Source: Ichthyophis bannanicus (taxonomy: Eukaryota; Chordata; Amphibia; Gymnophiona; Ichthyophiidae). Taken from it: DNA of 64,000 nt. Position numbers and translations under genes: made by a program. Of the stretch, positions 51,617 to 62,628 are shown piece after piece; the first letter of the stretch is position 1, and each line of letters begins with the position of its first letter. The notes under the pieces are model-generated. The model saw only the letters and a program-made list of their open reading frames with translations, had not been told where the DNA came from and searched no databases. The stretch spans positions 16,902,305-16,966,304 of the forward strand of contig CM066048.1 of assembly GCA_033557465.1 (NCBI GenBank), written 5' to 3'.

Positions 51617-53270
51617 TACCTTCCTGTTGAAATAAGAATCCAGAAACTCCAATTTTTTACTTAGTTCCTAAAATTCACAAATCTTTGATGAACCCGCCAG
51701 GATGGCCAATAGTGTCATGCCGGGATTCTTTATTAGAGCCACTGTCTAAATATTGTGATATCTTTTTACATCCGGCGGCGTCTAAAGTAGTTTCCTACAT
51801 CCTTAATACGAGTGATTTTCTGGTTCAATTAGCAGTCTGCACGGATTATGAATCATATACATTTTTGGTCACTCTGGATGTACAGGCATTATATACTAAT
51901 ATCAATCAGGCTGAGGTATTAACGTGCCTGACTACTTATCCATTGTCTCTTCCTCCGCGGATTCCTTGCGAGTTCCTGCTTGAATTGTTGGAATTGGTGC
52001 TTAATAACAGCTTTTTTATGTATCAGCAAAAGTACTACTTACAAGTTTTTGGGATAGCAATGGGGGCTACTGTGGCCCCTTCTATTGCCACTATTTATAT
52101 GGTTCAATTTGAGGAATGTCACGTTTATACTTCACCTTTTTTTCGTTATGTGGCATTCTGGCGTCTATTTTTAGACGACATTTTTTCCTCTGGACGGGTA
52201 CATCACTGGACTTGGAATTATTAATAAGTTCACTTAACACTCATATGCCTAACATCCAATTTACGGTTCAAGTGGAACAATTTCAGATCCAATTTTTAGA
52301 TCTCACTATTCAGTGATCTATGGAAGGGATATATACTACCCTCTTTTGTAAACTGGTACAACGGAACACTCTATTACGTTATACCAGTTATCATCCTCCT
52401 TCACTTAAACGGGGGTTACCTTATGGGCAATTTTTGAGAATCCGGCGGAATTGTTCCACGTTACAAGAATTCTATTATCATGCAGACGATTTGCAGCAAC
52501 GTCTATTGTTGAGAGGTTACCCCTATTCCCTCATTAGGAAGGCGTATAAAAGAGCCCGGTTTTCTCACAGAGAATGGCTTTTTTTGCCCTCCGGATCGTC
52601 TCAAAGGGAGAGGGGGTCCTCTGATACGGTGACAGGTATTCTTCCGTATGTACGTGGTATCTCAAGGGTCACCAAGGTTGTACACCATTTCTGGCCAATT
52701 TTGAGTTTACATTCCTGTTTTTCTAATAAACGTTTAATGATCGCTTATTCTAGAGGATCTAATTTAAAAGATATGATGGTTAAGACTGCTTCTTTGATCG
52801 ATCGGCCTCTTTCCTTTCATCAGGTTCCGGGCCATTTTAAATGTGGTTTGTGCTACTATTGTGAGTTAGCCATGACGGGACCTATTTGGATGGATATTCA
52901 TACTTCACTAGTATAGAAATCAAAGTGGCGTACCATGTGTGACTCCTCCTTTGTTGTCTATTTAATTCAATGCCCGTGCCCCCTTTACTATATTGGACGT
53001 ACTACACGGAATGTTAAGGTCCGCTTGGGCGAACATGCCTCTCGGCTTCGTATGAAAAATCTTACGGCGCCCATAGTGGAGCATTGTGTACAGAAGGCTC
53101 ATAATTTTGATCAACTTCGATGGAGGGTGATGGACTTGATACCAGAAAATCCCAGAGGAGGTGATCGGGTTTCGCTGCTACAGAAAACGGAACAACGTTG
53201 GATTTATCGTCTGGGTTCTACTTCTCCTCATGGTCTGAATATGGCAGTGGAGTGGCATACTATAATTTGA
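51617..53270 (+). pseudogene. Penelope RT and GIY-YIG endonuclease, forward copy
   Basis: After DIRS F: VPKIHKSLMNPPG (second frame), LVTLDVQALYTNINQAEVL, YLQVFGIAMGATVAPSIATI and the catalytic RLFLDDIFSSG near 52170. A frame change lies near 52195 and a TGA at 52316. The linker HFKCGLCYYCELAMTGP and, after a TAG at 52914, the GIY-YIG domain CDSSFVVYLIQCP, LYYIGRTTRNVKVRLGEH and LGSTSPHGLNMAVEWHTII end at 53270. Penelope proteins use this nuclease to nick the target. Three lesions show that the copy is dead. Confidence 0.9.
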
Positions 53271-53822
53271 AATTTTAAGGCCGGTTGGTCAAATGGCTCA
53301 TGTTTGGCCTATAGGATTCATGGGATCCCTTCTTGGTAGGGATTTCTTGATCCTTATAAGGTCATAGGAAACGTCATCAAAGACTGATTGGTCCTTGTCG
53401 AAAAAAAGATAATCGCCAGCATCTACGTCATAGGTTGGCCTTTTAAAAGTAGAAGGGCAATTTTTCACGACACTACAGCTGGTATTACCGTAGGCATCTT
53501 ATACAACCTGATGCAAGGTCATAGAGGTCTGACCCAAAACGTGTCACGTCGTGTTATCATCTGTTTCTATGGCATTCAGCTTGTGAAGAAGATGGAATTG
53601 AAGCAGTTTAATTTATCCTGCAGTTAAGTGTTTTTAAATCACTAGTTTTGAAAAATTTAATAAAAGGAACAATCACGGCGAGGGTAAGGAATTGATACCT
53701 TTTCCCTTTTGATTAGTGGTTCCGACAAAAAGTTATGATGAATTTTTAGCCTTTCTAGAGTGGTGCTTCGGGGTTTGTTTTTGGAATTGTTTGTTCACCC
53801 TGAGGGAGGTTTCATCTGGGGG
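53271..53822 (+). other. Penelope 3' UTR
   Basis: It matches the inverted arm at 37811-38318 up to TTTTTGGAA at 53786. A further 36 bases (to 53822) lack a partner and may be the extra 3' tail of this copy. Confidence 0.75.
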
Positions 53823-53823
53823 A

Positions 53824-54315
53824 TCAGTGGACAAAAGAGCACACTACCTTATTCTGGTCAAGCACGCCCAGAATGTTTCTAAATTCATGAACCGTGCTAC
53901 CTTTGATTGCTTTGAATGTATTAGCAGAACCTCTGCTATATCCATAGGAGCATGTCATATTGCTTGGCTTCATACATCAGACTTAGAACAGTGGGTGCAA
54001 GAAAAGCTGGGAAACATTCCTTGTACAGGAGAAAATCTCTTTGGCAAGGACTGGCAGGACAAGGCTAATCAGCTTGAATCTGAAAATACTACCTTGAATA
54101 GACTATCAAAGTCTACAGCCAACCCAGCAAAGAAGAAAACATTCAAAAAACCCTTTTTTAGTAAGTAAAAGAAGCTTTACCCATCTTACACCCATCAAAG
54201 CCACTGTCTGCTTCATGTTCCCCAGAAGGGGCAACAACAGATCAGACAGCTAAGAAAGCCGCAAGCTAAAAGAGCTCAACCGACCCAACAGACCCGGCCC
54301 CCTCAGGGTCTTTGA
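53824..54315 (+). pseudogene. DIRS D gag, 3' third
   Basis: KHAQNVSKFMNRATFDCFEC, LGNIPCTGENLFGKDWQDKA and the basic end KKKTFKKPFFSK, followed by a TAA at about 54167. The gag of C continues here to the equivalent of 54315. It directly continues the gag cut at 37810. Confidence 0.84.
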
Positions 54316-54762
54316 CTTCTACCTCGAGAACTTAGTCATTCTGTCCCTGAAAGGTCCAGAACCCTTAACCATTCCAGGAAGACTATGCTATTTTGCCAAA
54401 AGATGGCAACAAATAACATCAGAAAATTGGACTCTGTCCATTGTACGACTGGGGTACAAGCTTCATTTTCTCACCTTGCCCCCACTTACAATAATAGTTC
54501 AATTCTCAGACCCCTGCCACCAACCTCTTGTGGCAGGAGGTCACATCATTTCTCGCTCAAGGAGCAATCAGGAAGTACCCATACCCCCCCTATTTTCTTA
54601 TTCCAAAGACGACAGGGGGACACAGGCCTATACTAGACCTCAGAGAATTAAACAAATATTTGTTCTGAGAAAAGTTCAAAATGATCTCCCTCGGGACACT
54701 TCTACCATACCTTCAAAGTCAGGACTGGCTATGTTCTCTAGATTTAAGAGATGCGTATATGC
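54316..54762 (+). pseudogene. DIRS D reverse transcriptase, first part
   Basis: Frames with ENWTLSIVRLGYKLHFLT, PYFLIPKTTGGHRPILDLR and MISLGTLLPYLQSQDWLC are present with shifts. The sequence stops at SLDLRDAYM, where solo LTR 3 enters. The rest of RT is at 56304-56573 and 59933-60230. Confidence 0.8.
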
Positions 54763-56303
54763 TGTAAACAGGGGTGCTGGTTGTGAAAGTCCACAATCTT
54801 GGCAAAGGCAGAATTTTATATGACTTGCAAAGGATTGTGGGTGTTGTAGTTCATTCACACCAAAATCAGCCGTTCAACAAAATAATGAATTGTAGTTGCT
54901 CGAGTATAAGCAGAAAACAGATTTTATTTATGGGGATTATTCCCTCGCACAGATATGCTTGGTAACATCAATAGGATACTTTCTTCAGGAATTGTAATCA
55001 GGAAAAACAAAACAATTGTATAAGGCAACTGAAATACTTAGGCAATAACTCAATAAAGACTTTGATGGCACAGAAAAGGTCTTTCTGTTAGCCCCTGCTA
55101 ATAACCTTCTTAGCAGTGCTTAAAATGAAAAACAAACCCAAAAGGAAAAATGTTCTTTATCCAAACAACTTTCTTCCATTCACGCAATGAAGAAGTTTTC
55201 CTTCCAGAGCTCACGTGCACTTGTGCCTGGCTTAATCACAAGTAATTAACCAGCTGCAAACCCTTGCTGGTCCACTCTCTCTATGTGGCTCTAACTTACC
55301 CTAAAGCTTTCATTTAAAGAAACTTTTCTGGGTAGTTAAAAAAACACATTACAGTTCCTTTTGGTGATTGTTTCTTTACTGAGGATTACTTTAAAACAGC
55401 AGCTTAGACAGGGAGCAATCCATGCATTCTACTTGCTCATTTGATATTTCCCCTTGCTCCTGAAATATCATGGAATCATTATCATGCATTGGCTCAGAGG
55501 AATTCCCAAACTGATCACTCTCAGGATAGCATTTGTTTCCCTGCTGTCTTCCTTGTGAAAAGCTAGGGAACAGATCAGAGTTCATACCTGAGATCACGTT
55601 GCTATTAGGTTTCCTCTCTGGGTATCCTGGCCAGTAGGTAGTCCAGCTTCTGTGCCCAGCTCTCCAGTCAGTATCGCTGGACTTTAGGTCTCTTTTCCCA
55701 TACCTCCTTGAATAGGTATCAGAACTCCTTCTTTCTCTAGATGCAGCCGTCTCCTTTACCGGTGCTCTCTGGGGGGTTCCTGGCTCTATATCTCCAAGCC
55801 TCTGGTTTCTTCCAGTACAATGGAGAATGCTTGCCTCTGGAATGACTCCCAACACACGTACTGCTTTGGGCTCCTTCCTTAGACCTCTTGGACGTCTTGC
55901 TGTTCCTCCTTCTGCATTCTCTCTGCTGTTGCCGTTCTCCCTCTTCTTTCTCCTGCTTCCTTAGCTCCTCACCTTTCCTTCGCTGTCTGTGTGAAGAATA
56001 TCTTTTACTTTTAAAGTGCCTAGATGGACACTCCACCCTAGCACAGTCCAGGTGTGCTGAATCAAGCCCTGCCCTAGGAGATGGATGATTAGGGATTACC
56101 TCATAGCTTCCTTGATTAGGCACACATCTCCCCAATTCAGCTCTCCTAGAGGCTTTCTGTAACCTAGTGCATTCTGGGTCTGGTAGTCTTTTATGCAAAC
56201 ACTCTGTTTTAGTGTTTTTACCAGCAAGAACAGGTTGCTTGTTCAGAGCCAATTCACCTCTTGTATTGTTCCTTCCTGAAATATGATAAGCTTCCTTATC
56301 ACA
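54763..56303 (-). repeat. Solo LTR 3
   Basis: On the plus strand TGTAAACAGGGG to CCTTATCACA, flanked by ATGC (54759-54762 and 56304-56307). At 1541 bp it splits the RT of DIRS D. It is closely related to solo LTR 4 (57342-58920) and more distantly to the Gypsy LTRs. Confidence 0.9.
55391..56300 (-). pseudogene. LTR-encoded protein, MDC-tail family (solo LTR 3), one frameshift
   Basis: The frame is open from the first codons of the LTR (DKEAYHISGRNNTRGEL) down to about 55740. It includes a very basic stretch RQRRKGEELRKQEKEEGERQ, then shifts frame and continues to 55391. The end reads DNDSMIFQEQGEISNEQ, then VECMDCSLSKLLF. The acidic tail with a terminal MDCS motif matches solo LTR 4. No early Met is present inside the LTR, so the start is unknown; splicing or read-in from upstream is possible. 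Confidence 0.58.
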
Positions 56304-56573
56304 ATGCATGTTCTTATCCACTCAGATCACAGGAAGTTCCTTCGTTTCCTGGTCCAAGGAAGACACTTCCAGTACAGAGTTCTTCCTTTCGGACTGGCCT
56401 CTCCTGCAAGAGTCTTCACAAAATGCATGGCAGTGATAGCAGCATTTATGAGGACTCTGGGAATATTCGTCTTCCCTTACTTAGACGATTGGCTCATTCG
56501 AGCATTGGCAGCTCCAGAGGCCAGCTTCGCTCTTTCTCGAGCAATGAAGAATTCTTCAATACTTGGGACTGAA
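56304..56573 (+). pseudogene. DIRS D reverse transcriptase, catalytic part
   Basis: HVLIHSDHRKFLRFLVQ, FQYRVLPFGLASPARVFTK and IFVFPYLDDWLIRAL in one open frame, cut after SSILGT by the CR1. All catalytic aspartates of this part remain. Confidence 0.87.
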
Positions 56574-56905
56574 CATAAGAACATAACATAAGAACATAAG
56601 ATATGCCATACTGGGTCAGACCAAGGTCCATCAAGCCCAGTATCCTGTTTCCAACAGTGACCAATCTAGGTTATACGTACCTAGCAGTTTCCCCAAAAGA
56701 CACAGGTTCTGCAATGCTTGTACTAGGTCAAGCATTGATATCCTGGGTCCCTTCTTAATAATGGTTTATGGACCTTTCCTCCAGGAACTTGTCCAAACCT
56801 TTTTTAGACCCAGCTACACTAACGGCCTTTACTACATCCTCCGGTAACAAATTCCAGAGTTTGATTACACGTTGAGTGAAAAAATATTTTCTTTTATTAG
56901 TCTTA

Positions 56906-57100
56906 AATATTTTATATATCCTCCAACATGTATTTTCTAGAAATATAAATGATTTCCCTGTTTACTTCCATGTTAATTTTCCTGTTACTTGTAATAGGTC
57001 TGTTATATCTGACCAATTGTTGTATTGTTTCAATGTAAACCGCACTGATGACAAATAGCGCGGTATATAAGAAAATTAAATAAAATAAATAAATATATAG
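56906..57100 (+). repeat. L2 3' tail inserted in the CR1
   Basis: TTTCAATGTAAACCGCACTG, AATAGCGCGGTATATAAGAA and an (AAATA)n end. The CR1 copy at 2600-2640 is uninterrupted at the same place, which confirms the insertion. Confidence 0.75.
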
Positions 57101-57341
57101 TTTACCCTGTAGCTTCATTGCATGTCCCCTAGTCTTCCTATATTCTGATAATGTAAACAGTCCATCTACGTTTACCCGTTCCACTCCGTTCATTAATTTA
57201 TAGACTTCTATCATATCTCCCCTCAGCCGTCTCTTTTCCAGGTTAAAGAGCCCTAACCTTTTTAGCCTTTCTTCATAGGAGTATCCTTCCATCCCCTTTA
57301 CCATTTTGGTGGCTCTTCTCTGAACCTTTTCTAATAACGCT

Positions 57342-58920
57342 TGTAAACGGGGGTGCTGGTCGTGAATGTCCACAGTCTTGGCAAAGGCAAAATATTATTA
57401 TGACTTGCAAAGGAGTGTGGGGGTTGTAGTTCATTCATACCAGAATCAGCCGTTCACAAAATAATGAATTGTGATGCTCGAGTGTAAGCAAAGAAAAACA
57501 GATTTTATTCATGGGGTTAATTCTCCCACACAGATTTACTTGGTAACACAAAAGGACACTTGCTTCAAGTATTGTACTCAGGAAAAACAAAACATGTTAT
57601 AAGGTAACTGAACTTCTTAAGCAATAAATCAATAAAGACCTTGATGGGAAACAGAAAAGGTATTTTTGATGGCTCCTGCTAATGACCTTCTTAGCAGTGC
57701 TCCAAAAGGCAAAAACAAACCCAAAAGTAGAAAAACTGTTCTTTATCAAGGATAACTTTCTTCTATTCACACACACAAGGAAGAAGTTTCCTTCTAGAGC
57801 TCACGTGCACTTGTGCCTGGCTCAATTACAAATAATTAGCCAGCTGCAAACCCCTTTGCTGGTTCACTCTCTCTACGTGGCTCAATCCTACCCTAAAGCT
57901 TTCTTGCAGAGACTTTTCTGGGTAGATAAAAGAACAAGTTACAGTTCCTTTTGGTGGTTGTTGTATTAGTGAGAAACTACTTTAAAACAGCAGCCTAGAC
58001 AGAGAGCAATCCATGTATTCCAATTGATCATTTGATATATTTCCTTCTTCCTCAAATATCATGGAATCAGTATCATGGTCTGGCTCAGAGGAATTCCTTA
58101 ATTGATCACTCTCAGGATAATATTTATCTCCCTGCTGTCTTCCAGATGAAGAGCTAGGGCATAGATCAAAGTTCATACCTGAGCTTCCCTTGCTGTTAGG
58201 TTTCCTCTCCTGGTATCCTGGCCAGTAAGTAGTCCAGCTTTTATGTCCAGCCTTCCAATCAAGATCCCTGGACACTGGGTCTCTCTTCACATACCTTCTT
58301 GCACCGGTCTTAGGGCCCCTTCCAAATGCAGCCGTCTCCCTCAAAGGTGCCGTTTGGGAGTTCCTGGCTCTATAACCCCAATCCTCTGGCTTCCTCCAGT
58401 CCAATGGAGTATGCTTGCCTCTGGAATCACTCCTAACACACGTACTGCTGTGGGCTCCTTCTTTAGACCTCCAAGAAGTCTTTCTGTTCTTCCTTCCACG
58501 TTGCTTCGGCTGTTGTAGTTCTCTCTCTTCTTTCTCCAATGGCTTCTGTTTCTGGATCTGCAGTTTCTGCTTCTCCCTGTGCTCACCGTTCTCCCTGTTC
58601 TGTCTCTGTGAAGAATATCTTTTACTTTTAAAGTGCTTAGAGGGACATTCCACCCTTGCACAGCCCAGGTGTGCTGAATCAAGCCCTGCCCTTGGAGATG
58701 AGTGATTGGGGATTACCTCATAGCTCTCCTGATTGAACACACGTTTCCCCACTTCAGCCCTTCTAGAGGCTGTTTGAAACCTGGTGCATTCTGGGACTGG
58801 TAGTCTTTTATGAAAACATTCTGTTTTAGTATTTCTACCAGCAAAGACAGGTTGCTTGTTCAAAGCCAATTCACCTCTTTTATAGCTCCTTCCTGAACTA
58901 TGATAAGCTTCCTTATCACA
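57342..58920 (-). repeat. Solo LTR 4
   Basis: On the plus strand TGTAAACGGGGG to CCTTATCACA, flanked by CGCT (57338-57341 and 58921-58924). The CR1 at 2309-7530 shows the undisturbed site near 2862-2872. At 1579 bp it is the longest LTR here. Confidence 0.9.
57982..58919 (-). CDS. LTR-encoded protein, MDC-tail family (solo LTR 4), open
   Basis: About 312 codons without a stop, from the very first codons of the LTR (CDKEAYHSSGRSYKRG) to 57982. There is a Lys/Arg/Gln/Glu-rich coil-like stretch (QKLQIQKQKPLEKEERELQQ) and the block HKSWTTYWPGYQERKPNS shared with solo LTR 3. The acidic end is DTDSMIFEEEGNISNDQ, then LEYMDCSLSRLLF. No Met occurs until late in the frame, so how translation would start is unclear. 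By chance it is in frame with the CR1 RT upstream, giving one continuous 661-codon frame (57982-59967). Confidence 0.6.
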
Positions 58921-59932
58921 CGCTATATCCTTTTTAAGATACGGCGACCAGAATTGCACACAATATTCAAGGTGCGGTCTCACCATGGAACGGTATAGAG
59001 GCATTATAATATCTTTTGTTTTATTTTCCATTCCTTTCCTTATGATACCTAGCATTCTATTTGCTCTCTTGGCTGCCGCTGCACACTGGGCCGAGGGTTT
59101 TAACATGTTATCCACAATGACGCCTAAATCTTTTTCCTGGGTGGTGGTTCCTAATTTGGAACCTTGCATTGTGTAACCATAGTTTGGGTTGTTCTTCCCT
59201 AGGTGCATAACTTTGCACTTGTCCACATTAAATTTCATCTGCCATTTTGATGCCCAGTCTTCCAATTTATCAAGATCCTCTTGCAATTTTCCAAAATCCT
59301 CTTGGGTTTTAACAACTTTAAATAGTTTTGTGTCATCTGCAAATTTGATAACCTCACTAGTTATTCCACTTTCCAGGTCATTTATGAATATGTCAAAAAG
59401 CAGCGGACCCAGCACAGATCCCTGGGGTACACCACTATTCACCTTTCTCCTTTGGGAAAATTGGCCATTTAGCCCAACCCTCTGCTTTCTGTCTTTTAAC
59501 CAGTTCCTGATCCACAGTAGTACACTGCCTCCTATCCCATGACTCTTTAGTTTTGCCAAACGTTTCTGATGAGGGACCTTGTCAAAGGCTTTCTGAAAGT
59601 CCAGATACACTATATCAACCGACTCACCTTTGTCCACCTGTTTATTCACACTTTCAAAAAAACATAACAGATTAGTAAGACAAGATCTTCCTTGTCTAAA
59701 GCCATGTTGGCTGTCTCCCATTAGGCCATGACTATCTACATGCTGAGTAATTTTATTCTTTATGATGGTTTCTACCATTTTTCCCGGTACTGACGTGAGG
59801 CTCACCGGTCTGTAGTTTCCCGGATCACCCCTTGAACCCTTTTTAAAAATTGGTGTTACATTGGCGATCCACCAATCTTCAGGTATTAGAGATGATTTTA
59901 ATGATAGCTCATAGATTACTAATAGCAGGTCA
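58921..59932 (-). pseudogene. CR1 reverse transcriptase, second copy
   Basis: DWWIANVTPIFKKGSRGDPG, YRPVSLTSVPGKMVE, GFRQGRSCLTNLL, VDIVYLDFQKAFDKVPHQK, VPQGSVLGPLLFDIFINDL and FADDTKLFKVVKTQ are all in one open frame, a better preserved RT than the copy at 2648. The 3' end continues at 56912-57341 (RRATKMVKGMEGYSYEERL). The N-terminal part and the endonuclease are missing through 5' truncation. Confidence 0.9.
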
Positions 59933-60546
59933 TAAACCTCCCAAAATCTCATCTTACCCCCTCTCAAGCTCTCGAATTCATAGGGGCTCGTCTAGACACA
60001 CGGCGGTCAAGGGCTTTCCTGCCACAGCCATGCTGTCTACGAATAATACAACTGGCATCTCAAGCATCTATGAAGGTGTTCCTTACTACTCGAGAGATGC
60101 TTCAACTTCTGGGACACATGGCATCCACTGTCCATGTGGTTCCCTCTGCTCGCCTCCACATGCGAGCAGCCCAGTGGACCGTATCCTCTCAATGGTCACA
60201 GGCCTCGGGTCAGTTAATGGACAAAATCAGAACACCACATATCTGATTTCGTCCCTGCAATGGTGGCAGTCTCTAGAAAACCTCCTCGTAGGCTCTTCTT
60301 TCCAGCAGCCTCTATATCAGGCCACCCTAACAACAGATGTGTCCAATATGGGTTGGGGGGCCTACTTGCACGATCTCTCCACTCAGGGTTTTTGGACCTC
60401 ACAGGAGGTTCCCCTTCACATAAACCTCCTAGAGCTGAGAGCCATTTTCAGTGCTATTCAAGTCTTTCAGACCCATCTCAGCAACAAAACAGTTCTGGTC
60501 CAAACCGACAATCAGGTAGCTATGTTCTATGTGAACAAACAAAGCT
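59933..60546 (+). pseudogene. DIRS D RT C-terminus and RNase H
   Basis: It resumes with PKSHLTPSQALEFIGARLDT (different frames) and continues through the thumb region. RNase H at about 60305-60546 reads ATLTTDVSNMGWGAYL, INLLELRAIFSAIQV and DNQVAMFYVNKQS, then a stop at 60546. Confidence 0.84.
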
Positions 60547-61090
60547 GAACAGGCTTTCTGTCGCTATACAACGAAGCTTTGCGACTATGGGCCCTCGCCA
60601 GAGAGTTACAAATTCACCTGTTTGCAGATTACCTTCCTGGCATTCCAAACCTATGGGCAGACAGACTCAGTTGAACACTGTTGCCACACGAGTGGTCCCT
60701 CCACTCGTACCAGCTTGCTTGAGTATTTCAAATTTGGGGAACACCAGATATAGACCTCTTTGCAAGTCCACAGAATGCCAAACTTCCCCGATTCTGTTCC
60801 AGAATCCTGGCTCAGAACTGTCAGGCAAGAGATGCTTTCCTACTCCATTGGGGTCAGGACTTCCTCTATGCCTTCCCACCCATTCCCCTCATTCCCAAAA
60901 CTTTATTTAAACTTCAGAGAGGCAGAGGTCGTATGATACTCATAGCTCCACGTTGACCACGACAAACTTGGTATCCTCTTCTGCGTCTCTCTCAAACCAC
61001 TCCTCTGGAGTTGGGAAATGCTCCAGATTTTCTGTCTCAGGAGGATGGATGCTTATTGCATCCCAATCCCCAGTCCCTACATCTCAGGGC
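60547..61090 (+). pseudogene. DIRS D post-RNase H block
   Basis: Frames with DIDLFASPQNAKLPRFCSRI, LYAFPPIPLIPKTLFKL and a broken LIAPR motif (a TGA at the Trp codon near 60955) correspond to the DIRS-specific block between RNase H and recombinase. Confidence 0.75.
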
Positions 61091-62145
61091 CTGGTTACTG
61101 AAAGTCTAGAATTCCAGGATATTAGCCTTTCTCAACAAGTAAAGGATATCCTTCTGGCTTCCAGAAAACCTTCCACAAGACGTTCCTATGCTTTTAAGTG
61201 GAAAAGGTTCTCTGTCTGGTGTTCACAAAAGGGACTTAACCTCCTTTTGGTACCTGTAGAGTCGCTACTAGAGTATCTCCTCCAATTATCAACTTCTGGT
61301 CTAAAGACCAGTTCATTCAGAGTCCATCTTAGTGCTATTGCTGCTTTTCATAAACCTTTCGATGGACAACCTATTTTCCTCTCATCCACTTGTGTCAAGA
61401 TTTATGAGAGGCCTACTCTTAACAAAACCTCCCATTAAACCACCACTGGTGGCATGGGATCTGAATCTTGTTCTTGGTCAGCTTATGAAACCGCCCTTTG
61501 AACCTTTAGCCACTTCAGACCTAAAGTTTCTTTCATGGAAAGTTATTTTCCTAATTGCCATCACTTTTGCAAGGCGCATTAGTGAACTACAGGCATTAGT
61601 AGCTGACCCTCCTTATACAAGGTTCCGCCATGATAAAGTATTCCCCAGGACTCATCCTCACTTTATGCCAAAGGTGGTTTCGCCTTTCCATTTAAACTAG
61701 TCAGTTTATCTTCCTATATTCTTCCCTAGGCCTTATGCCTCTAGTGCAGAAAGGAACCTTCACATATTGGATTGTAAAAGGGCCTTAGCCTTTTATCTCC
61801 AAAGAACTAAGCCACAAAGAAAATCTTCTCAGATTTTTGTGGCTTTTGACTCTAGTCATTTGGGACTTCCAGTTTCTAAAAGAACTCTGTCAAATTGGAT
61901 TGCAGATTGCATATCCTATACATATGAGGGTAAAGGACTCTCTCTCGAGGGCCATGTCACAGCTCACAATGTGAGAGCAATGGCAGCCTCAACTGCTAAC
62001 CTTCCTTCTGTGTCTATTGATGACATCTGCAAAGCAGCCACTTTGGCTTCGGTACACACCTTCACAGCCCACTACTGCTTAGACAAGGACTTCTGTCGGG
62101 ATGCCTCATTTGGCAGGCTGTTCTCCAGCATCTCTTCCATACTTA
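61091..62145 (+). pseudogene. DIRS D tyrosine recombinase, broken
   Basis: SAM-like domain STRRSYAFKWKRFSVWCSQK and LLEYLLQLSTSGLKT; catalytic domain ARRISELQALVADPPYTRF (first Arg), VTAHNVRAMAASTANL (H-x-x-R) and SVHTFTAHYCLDKD (Tyr). One extra T in TATTTTCC near 61372 shifts the frame between the domains. A TAG at 61699 and a shift near 62110 follow. Confidence 0.86.
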
Positions 62146-62261
62146 ACACAACTCCTACCCACCGTCCACGGTTTGGATACCAGAGGTCCATGGGAAGAAG
62201 CATGACCCATCTCAGCTGGGTTCGCAGCTTGCTGGGATCAACCCTTGGCATCTTTCATCTG

Positions 62262-62628
62262 GGGAGTCCCCATATGTGAAGACTATATTCCTGCTTGTTC
62301 CTGGTGATAGTGTAGTTACTCACCTGTAACAGGTGATCTCCCGGAACAGCAGGAATTTTGTCTTCACAACCCCCCCCCCAGGAGTTGTCTCTATCTATCT
62401 CTTTCCCTACTTCCCTCCTTTGGTCTCGGCTATAAACTCAACTGAAGTGAAAGAGTTACAGAGGCGGGAAGGCAGCACGCATGCGCTGTGGGATGCTCCC
62501 AAAAGCATTCCTATTGGATGCTGGGGAGCGTTCCCGCGCGGGCTCCGTCGGTACCAACGATACCCATATGTGAAGACTAAATTCCTGATGTTCCCGGAGA
62601 TCACCTGTTACAGGTGAGTAACTACGCT
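62262..62628 (+). repeat. DIRS D internal complementary region and right terminal repeat
   Basis: TTCCTGCTTGTTCCTGGTGA, then GTAGTTACTCACCTGTAACA and GGTGATCTCCCGGAACAGC, is the internal region. The right repeat (62435-62628) ends ATCACCTGTTACAGGTGAGT and AACTACGCT. Confidence 0.85.

Larger units (their letters stand above)
37811..53822. mobile_element. Penelope-like element: inverted 3' fragment plus forward copy
   Basis: The forward copy (45493-53822) encodes an RT and a GIY-YIG endonuclease. The left arm (37811-45492, minus strand) repeats only the last 1.3 kb of the forward copy in opposite orientation, an arrangement known for Penelope elements. The composite is flanked by a likely target duplication, TCAGTGGAAAAAA (37798-37810) and TCAGTGGACAAAA (53824-53836), 12 of 13 identical, inside DIRS D gag. 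The left arm is split by a Gypsy provirus and the right arm by DIRS F. Confidence 0.86.
56574..59932 (-). mobile_element. CR1 LINE, 5'-truncated, with L2 tail and solo LTR inside
   Basis: The 3' tail at 56574 shows the reversed AACATAAG repeats and GGGTCAGACCAAGGTCCATC. The element is truncated in the RT at about 59932, where DIRS D resumes. An L2 tail (56906-57100) and solo LTR 4 (57342-58920) lie within it. It is closely related to the CR1 at 2309-7530. Confidence 0.87.
35850..62628 (+). mobile_element. DIRS copy D, full length, expanded to about 27 kb by nested insertions
   Basis: Its own pieces are 35850-36816, 37004-37810, 53824-54762, 56304-56573 and 59933-62628. Between them lie an L2 tail, a Penelope composite (with a Gypsy provirus and DIRS F inside), a solo LTR and a CR1 (with an L2 tail and a solo LTR inside). 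Terminal repeats at 35850-36013 and 62435-62628 pair with each other, which shows that the pieces belong to one element. All coding parts are broken. Confidence 0.88.

Noticed and set aside
57982..59967. A genuine 661-residue fusion gene of RT and LTR protein
   Set aside because: The boundary falls exactly on an LTR with a 4-bp target duplication inside a dead CR1, so the continuous frame is most likely chance; kept only as a low-weight finding.
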